Program-made: the position numbers and the translations under genes
The notes under the pieces: model-generated
What the model was told of the DNA's origin: nothing
What the model saw: the letters and a program-made list of their open reading frames with translations, nothing else
Databases searched by the model: none
NCBI GenBank assembly: GCA_035504175.1
Contig: DATJSJ010000074.1
Coordinates: 1 to 11,069 of the forward strand
Source: DATJSJ01 sp035504175
Lineage (GTDB): Bacteria; Pseudomonadota; Alphaproteobacteria; Acetobacterales; Acetobacteraceae
DNA length: 11,069 bases
Direction of reading: 5' to 3'
Shown: positions 7,546 through 11,069 of the stretch, piece by piece
Layout: each line of letters opens with the position of its first letter
How positions within the stretch are numbered: the stretch's first letter is position 1

Positions 7546-8745
7546 TCACGCCGCGCCGGCGCGGTCCCCGAGCAGGCCACGCACCGCCAGGTTGCGCATC
7601 AGCGCGGCGGTGCCGAAACGCCAGCGCTCGCAGGCATCGGTCGGCGCGATCCGGTTCACCAGCCGTCCCAGCCCCGGTGCGGCGATGGTGACGATGTCGC
7701 CCTCGCGGTGCGTGAAGCCCTTGCCCGGCGCATCGCGATCCTCGACGGGTGCGAACATCGTGCCGAGGAACAGCGCCGCCCCGTCCGGATAGTCGTGATG
7801 CGGCCCGATCATCTGCCCGACCAGGTCGGCCGGGTCGCGGCTGATCCGGGCGATCGAGGATTCGCCGCGCATCCTGAACCCGTCGGCGCCGTCGACCTCG
7901 AGCGTCACGGTCAGCCGCCGCACCGCATCGAGGTCGAACCCGTCGTCGAACAGGCGCAGCAGCGGCCCGATCGCGCAGGAGGCGTTGTTGTCCTTGGCCT
8001 TGCCCAACAGCAGCGCCGAGCGCCCCTCGACGTCGCGCAGGTTGACGTCGTTGCCGAGCGTCGCGCCGACGATCCGCCCGTCCGAGGCGACCGCCAGCAC
8101 CACCTCCGGCTCCGGGTTGTTCCAGTGCGATTTCGGATGCACGCCGGCGTCCATGCCGGCGCCGACCGACGACATCGGCTGCGCCTTGGTGAAGATCTCC
8201 GCATCAGGGCCGATGCCGACCTCGAGGTACTGGCTCCAGGCGCCCTGCGCGATCAGCACCTGCTTCAGCGCCTCGGCCTCGTCCGAGCCGGGGCGCAGCC
8301 GCGCCAGGTCGTCGCCGACCAGCCGCGACACCTCGGCGCGAATCGCCGCCGCAGCGTCGAGATCGCCGCGGGCCCGCTCCTCGATCACCCGCTCGATCAT
8401 CGAGACCACGAAGGTGACGCCGGCGGCTTTGATCGCCTGCAGATCGACCGGGGCGAGCAGCCAGGGCCGCCCGGGATCGCGGCAGTCCACCGGCGTGTTC
8501 GCGAGCACCGCGTCGAAGGCGCCAACCGGCTCGCCCGCCGCCCGTCGCAGTGCCGCCGCCGGGTCTGCCGCTTCGCAGAGGTCGCGCATGGTCGGGAAGG
8601 CGCGGCTGACGTCGAACACCATGCCGTCGCGCACGGCAACCACCGCGGGGCCGCGGAGTTCGGGTCGCCAGACGCGGCCGGCGAGCGCGGCGGTGGCGGC
8701 GTCTTCCGGCAGGCAACCGGCAAGGGCTGCGGTGAACGCGGGCAT
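7546..8745 (-). CDS. Fumarylacetoacetate hydrolase family protein
   Basis: A 399-residue cytosolic enzyme of the FAH fold (PF01557). The family includes fumarylacetoacetate hydrolases, acylpyruvases and 2-keto-3-deoxy sugar-acid dehydratases. Metal-site residues appear as PEPE (E212, E214) and GNDVNLRD (D233), followed by K251 in LLGKAKDNN, and an MIERVIEERARG segment lies at 116-127. The roughly 400-residue length with a long N-terminal extension resembles the group often linked to sugar-acid (keto-deoxy-arabonate type) metabolism, but no sugar pathway genes are adjacent, so the substrate is open. ATG 8745 was chosen because GGAAGGGA sits about 9 bases upstream; the open frame to 8880 adds a Pro/Arg-rich stretch with no family match. 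Divergent from the acyltransferase gene, with shared control sequence between them. Confidence 0.9.
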   Translation of the reverse strand: MPAFTAALAGCLPEDAATAALAGRVWRPELRGPAVVAVRDGMVFDVSRAFPTMRDLCEAADPAAALRRAAGEPVGAFDAVLANTPVDCRDPGRPWLLAPVDLQAIKAAGVTFVVSMIERVIEERARGDLDAAAAIRAEVSRLVGDDLARLRPGSDEAEALKQVLIAQGAWSQYLEVGIGPDAEIFTKAQPMSSVGAGMDAGVHPKSHWNNPEPEVVLAVASDGRIVGATLGNDVNLRDVEGRSALLLGKAKDNNASCAIGPLLRLFDDGFDLDAVRRLTVTLEVDGADGFRMRGESSIARISRDPADLVGQMIGPHHDYPDGAALFLGTMFAPVEDRDAPGKGFTHREGDIVTIAAPGLGRLVNRIAPTDACERWRFGTAALMRNLAVRGLLGDRAGAA

Positions 8746-8879
8746 TCCGTGTGATCCCTTCCGGTTGTCGGGACGGGCGCCGCCCGGAGGACCCGGCGGG
8801 GCGTCGCCGGCGCGGCGCGGCGGATTTGACCGCGATCCGGCGCGGCCGGGAAGTGGAAAGCCGGCGTCGACGTGGCACA

Positions 8880-8908
8880 ATTATGGCGTGATATGTTGCA
8901 ATTGTGAC
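8880..8908 (-). promoter_or_regulatory. Possible leftward promoter for the FAH-family gene
   Basis: On the minus strand, GTCACA (8908-8903) and CATAAT (8885-8880) are 17 bases apart, acceptable sigma-70-like -35 and -10 elements. A leader of roughly 125 bases would precede the ATG at 8745. An inverted repeat CACAATT (8876-8882) / AATTGTG (8900-8906) spans the same region and could be an operator. Assigned from sequence pattern only. Confidence 0.3.
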
Positions 8909-8925
8909 GTTGCTCTATGTTGCAA
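8892..8925. repeat. Pair of TATGTTGCAA direct repeats in the divergent control region
   Basis: TATGTTGCAA occurs exactly at 8892-8901 and 8916-8925, 24 bp apart from start to start. A further GTTGC lies between them (8909-8913) and an inverted GCAAC at 8959-8963. The core TTGCAA is itself palindromic. Such iterated sites in an AT-richer island between divergent genes look like binding sites for a transcription factor of unknown identity. Confidence 0.5.
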
Positions 8926-8934
8926 ACGCGAGTG

Positions 8935-8971
8935 CCGAGATTGATTGCGTCTCGGGCAGCAACAGTATAAC
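8935..8971 (+). promoter_or_regulatory. Putative acyltransferase promoter with overlapping operator-like palindrome
   Basis: TATAAC (8966-8971) is a good -10 element only 9 bases before the ATG at 8981. TTGATT (8941-8946) or TTGCGT (8945-8950) could serve as -35, though spacings of 19 and 15 are both off the ideal. A perfect inverted repeat CCGAGA (8935-8940) / TCTCGG (8950-8955) brackets the -35 region and would suit a repressor. Transcription would begin at or near the start codon. Confidence 0.4.
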
Positions 8972-8980
8972 TCCTGCACC

Positions 8981-10147
8981 ATGCAAAATGTCTCCGGATC
9001 TGTGACCGCTCGGGGCGGCCGCGACGTGCGCGTTGACGTGCTGCGCGGCCTCGCACTGCTGACGATCTTCCTGGATCACATACCCGGAGATGTACTCAAC
9101 CAATTGACAATGCGGAACTTCGGCTTCTCCGATGCGGCCGAAATTTTCGTCATGCTGGCCGGTTTCGCCTCGATGATCGCCTACGGGCGAACCTTCGACC
9201 GCGAGGGGCTGCGGGCCGGCCTGTCGCGCGTCGCGCGCCGGGTGATGCGGCTCTACCTGTTCCAGGTGATGCTGCTGCTGGCGACACTGGTGATCGTCAA
9301 GCTGTGGGCCGATCACTACAACATCGCCCCGCATACGATGGCCCCGCTGCTGAAGGGCGGTGTGCCGGCGATCGTGCGCGGCGTGTCGCTACAGGCGCTG
9401 CCGTCCAATCTCGACGTGCTGCCGCTCTACATCGTGCTGCTGGCGGGATTCCCGCTGATCTACGCGATGATCCGGCTCTCGTCCTGGCTCGCCCTGGCCG
9501 GCTCGATAGCGCTGTGGCTCGTCGTCAACGCCGTGCCCGGCCTGAACCTGACCAACTGGATCGATGGTCGGGGGTGGTTCTTCAATCCCTTCGCCTGGCA
9601 GATCGTGTTCACGATCGGTGCGCTCCTGGCCGTGGTCATGACCGGCCGCGAGGGAGGTCTGCCGCGCCGCCGCTGGCTCGCCCTGCTGTGCTGGGCGTAT
9701 CTCGCCGTCGCCTTCGTCGAGACCATGCCCTGGCACGATTGGGGCCTGCCCGACCTGGCGCCGGTCGCGCTCGCCGCTCCGGACAAGACCGACGTCTCGC
9801 CGCTGCGGCTGCTGCACGTCCTGGCGCTGGTTTACCTGGTGCTGACCTGGGACGGGTTCCGCAACGTGACCCGCTGGGCGCCGGGGCGCTGGGTGGAAGC
9901 CTGCGGGCGCAACTCGCTCGAAATATTCTCGCTCGGCACCCTGCTCTCGCTGCTCGGCCGGCTGGTGTTCCGCACCTATGGCGCCTCGTGGGAGATGCAG
10001 GTCGCGGTGAACCTGGTCGGGCTGACGGCAATGGTGGCACTTGGCCTGGCGCTCGACCGCGCCCGGCGCAAGGCCCGCAGCACGCCGCTCCGCCCGCAGC
10101 GCGCCGCGCCAGCCTGGGCGGGAATGGCGGTCGCGCCGCGCCGGTGA
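8981..10147 (+). CDS. OpgC-type membrane acyltransferase
   Basis: A 388-residue multi-spanning inner-membrane protein of the OpgC family (PF10129), related to acyltransferase-3 enzymes. OpgC of other Proteobacteria adds succinyl groups to osmoregulated periplasmic glucans. About ten hydrophobic helices are visible between residues 20 and 360. Family motifs are RVDVLRGLALL (17-27), LDH with H33 as candidate catalytic histidine, RNFGFSDAAE (45-54), WFFNPFAWQ (199-207) and CGRNSLEIFSLG (308-319). The C-terminal tail (from about residue 362) is Arg/Ala-rich and cytosolic-looking. ATG 8981 lacks a ribosome site and sits close to a -10 element, so the message may be leaderless; GTG 9002 is an alternative. 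The SGNH hydrolase gene follows after 42 bp, suggesting an operon. No opgG/opgH glucan synthesis genes lie in the window, so the acyl acceptor is unknown. Confidence 0.9.
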   Translation: MQNVSGSVTARGGRDVRVDVLRGLALLTIFLDHIPGDVLNQLTMRNFGFSDAAEIFVMLAGFASMIAYGRTFDREGLRAGLSRVARRVMRLYLFQVMLLLATLVIVKLWADHYNIAPHTMAPLLKGGVPAIVRGVSLQALPSNLDVLPLYIVLLAGFPLIYAMIRLSSWLALAGSIALWLVVNAVPGLNLTNWIDGRGWFFNPFAWQIVFTIGALLAVVMTGREGGLPRRRWLALLCWAYLAVAFVETMPWHDWGLPDLAPVALAAPDKTDVSPLRLLHVLALVYLVLTWDGFRNVTRWAPGRWVEACGRNSLEIFSLGTLLSLLGRLVFRTYGASWEMQVAVNLVGLTAMVALGLALDRARRKARSTPLRPQRAAPAWAGMAVAPRR

Positions 10148-10189
10148 CGGCGGCGCTCACCCTGCCGGCCGGTCGACCCGAAGGCGTGC

Positions 10190-10948
10190 ATGACTGAGAT
10201 GGACGAGCCGCGGTCGCCGGAAACGCCGCCCGCTCTGCCGCGCGTTGCGGCGCGGCTGGCGGCCGGGCTGCCGCTGCGCATCTCAGCGTTCGGCTCGTCC
10301 ACCACCGAGGGGATCGGCGCCAGTTCGCCCTCCGCGAGCTATCCGGCGCTGCTGCCGGCTGCCCTCGCGGCACTCACGGGCGCCGGACCGGCGGCGATCG
10401 TCGCCAATCGCGGCATGGGCGGCGAGACCGCCGTGGAGATGGCGCTGCGGCTGCCCGGGATCCTCGCCGAGGATCCCGACCTGCTGATCTGGCAGACCGG
10501 CAGCAACGATCCGCTGCATGGTGTCCCGCTCGCCCGTTTCGCGGCACTGACCCGCGACGGGCTGAGGCGCGCGCGGGTCGCCGGGATCGACGTGCTGCTG
10601 ATCGAGCCGCAGCACGCCGAGCAGCTCGTGCAGCATCCGCAGGGAGTTTGCTTCCGCGATGCGGTGCGCACGCTCGGCGAGGCGGCCGGCGTGCCGGTGG
10701 TGCGACGCTGGGATCTGATGCAGCACTGGCTGGCAAGCGGCGCGCTGACCGAGACCGAGCTGCATCTCGGCGACGGGCTGCACATGGCCGATGGCGGCTA
10801 CGCCATGCTGGCGAAGGCGGTGGCGCGCGCGATCCTGGAGGGCGCGGGCTGGCTGGGGCGGGAGGATTCGAACCTCCGCATGGCGGAATCAAAATCCGCT
10901 GCCTTACCACTTGGCGACGCCCCATCTGCTCCGCCCGGCGCTGAATAG
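10190..10948 (+). CDS. SGNH/GDSL-type hydrolase with C-terminal tail antisense to tRNA-Gln
   Basis: A 252-residue SGNH-fold esterase/acylhydrolase. Block I is FGSSTTEG (34-41) with the nucleophile at S37 and Ser in place of the usual Asp of GDS. Block II is NRGMGGE (73-79), block III is TGSND (103-107) with N106, and block V is DGLH (195-198), giving the catalytic Asp and His. There is no signal peptide, so it is probably cytosolic. ATG 10190 has GAAGG five bases upstream. It follows the OpgC-type gene by 42 bp; esterase and acyltransferase pairs are common in glycan acylation, but a cytosolic esterase would have to act on precursors. The enzyme core ends near residue 220. The final 32 residues (from WLGREDSNLRMAES) are encoded entirely by the strand opposite tRNA-Gln and its 5' flank, so they are probably not an evolved domain. 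Confidence 0.85.
   Translation: MTEMDEPRSPETPPALPRVAARLAAGLPLRISAFGSSTTEGIGASSPSASYPALLPAALAALTGAGPAAIVANRGMGGETAVEMALRLPGILAEDPDLLIWQTGSNDPLHGVPLARFAALTRDGLRRARVAGIDVLLIEPQHAEQLVQHPQGVCFRDAVRTLGEAAGVPVVRRWDLMQHWLASGALTETELHLGDGLHMADGGYAMLAKAVARAILEGAGWLGREDSNLRMAESKSAALPLGDAPSAPPGAE
10850..10924 (-). tRNA. tRNA-Gln (anticodon UUG)
   Basis: A complete 75-base cloverleaf including an encoded CCA (10850-10852). The acceptor stem is TGGGGCG with CGCCCCA, and the discriminator is G. The D arm is GCCAAGTGGTAAGGC, the anticodon stem GCGGA/TCCGC with loop TTTTGAT, and the T arm GGAGG-TTCGAAT-CCTCC. The anticodon TTG is at 10892-10890. The weak first pair (T1-A72) is typical of tRNA-Gln. It lies wholly inside the 3' end of the SGNH hydrolase gene, on the opposite strand. 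No second copy of its 3' end was seen in the window, so there is no sign here of an attL/attR pair. Confidence 0.97.
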
Positions 10949-10960
10949 GAGCCAGGGGCG

Positions 10961-10977
10961 TCGGCCGTAAAGGCCGA
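10961..10977 (+). terminator. Hairpin downstream of the SGNH hydrolase stop
   Basis: TCGGCC (10961-10966) and GGCCGA (10972-10977) pair perfectly around GTAAA, 12 bases after the stop at 10948. Only two T's follow, so termination is uncertain. On the other strand it lies about 37 bases upstream of tRNA-Gln. Confidence 0.3.
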
Positions 10978-10998
10978 ATTCCGCTGCCTCGCCCTGAC

Positions 10999-11069
10999 CC
11001 GAAGGAAGGCCAGGGCTCCGCCCTGGACCCGCTGGGGCCTGAGGCCCCAGACCCCCATCACTTGTAGCC
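10999..11069 (-). repeat. Dispersed two-hairpin GC-rich repeat, right copy (inverted)
   Basis: Reverse complement of 116-186: 67 consecutive bases (11003-11069) are identical, with one mismatch just beyond. The same two stem-loops occur at 11032-11050 and 11010-11026. The copy lies between the SGNH gene's 3' end and the window edge, upstream of tRNA-Gln, and may continue beyond the edge. The identity of two copies almost 11 kb apart indicates recent spread or gene conversion. Confidence 0.9.

Noticed and set aside
10850..10924. tRNA-Gln as the boundary of an integrated genomic island
   Set aside because: No integrase gene and no second copy of the tRNA 3' end were seen in the window; the idea remains possible only with sequence from outside it.

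Overview
The window is a GC-rich chromosomal segment, most likely from an alphaproteobacterium. The best taxonomic clue is a response regulator whose DNA-binding half closely resembles CtrA, a regulator known from Alphaproteobacteria. The acid-phosphatase-type phosphoesterase, cytochrome c', OpgC-type membrane acyltransferase and dispersed GC-rich hairpin repeats would fit Acetobacteraceae or relatives, but that family assignment is an inference. No transposase, integrase, phage gene, toxin-antitoxin pair or CRISPR array is recognisable. Most genes belong to known families; the interest lies in gene junctions, start sites and a degenerate regulator.

Layout. A 71-bp two-hairpin repeat (116-186) has an inverted copy at the right edge (10999-11069). 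Rightward genes come first: an exported phosphoesterase (269-1960), then a di-haem cytochrome c peroxidase/MauG-like protein (1957-3348) that overlaps its stop codon and appears to start at CTG. A hairpin-rich gap of about 320 bp follows, then a cytochrome c' (3666-4049) and a membrane cytochrome b561 (4132-4794). Together these could form a small periplasmic electron-transfer module. Leftward genes follow: a luciferase-like flavin-dependent oxidoreductase (4996-6024), the CtrA-like regulator (6240-6974), a 101-residue unknown protein (7100-7405) and a fumarylacetoacetate hydrolase family enzyme (7546-8745).

An AT-richer divergent control region (about 8870-8980) separates the hydrolase from a rightward pair: an OpgC-type acyltransferase (8981-10147) and an SGNH-fold hydrolase (10190-10948). 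The last 32 codons of the SGNH gene run antisense through a complete tRNA-Gln(UUG) gene on the minus strand (10850-10924).

Functional links. The acyltransferase and SGNH hydrolase plausibly act together on acyl groups of a glycan. The cytochrome b561 could pass electrons to cytochrome c' and the peroxidase. A Pho-box-like direct repeat ahead of the phosphoesterase hints at phosphate control. The CtrA-like regulator keeps the phospho-acceptor Asp51 but has lost two other conserved receiver residues (Asp8 to Asn, Lys101 to Ala), so its input signal is probably not classical phosphorylation.
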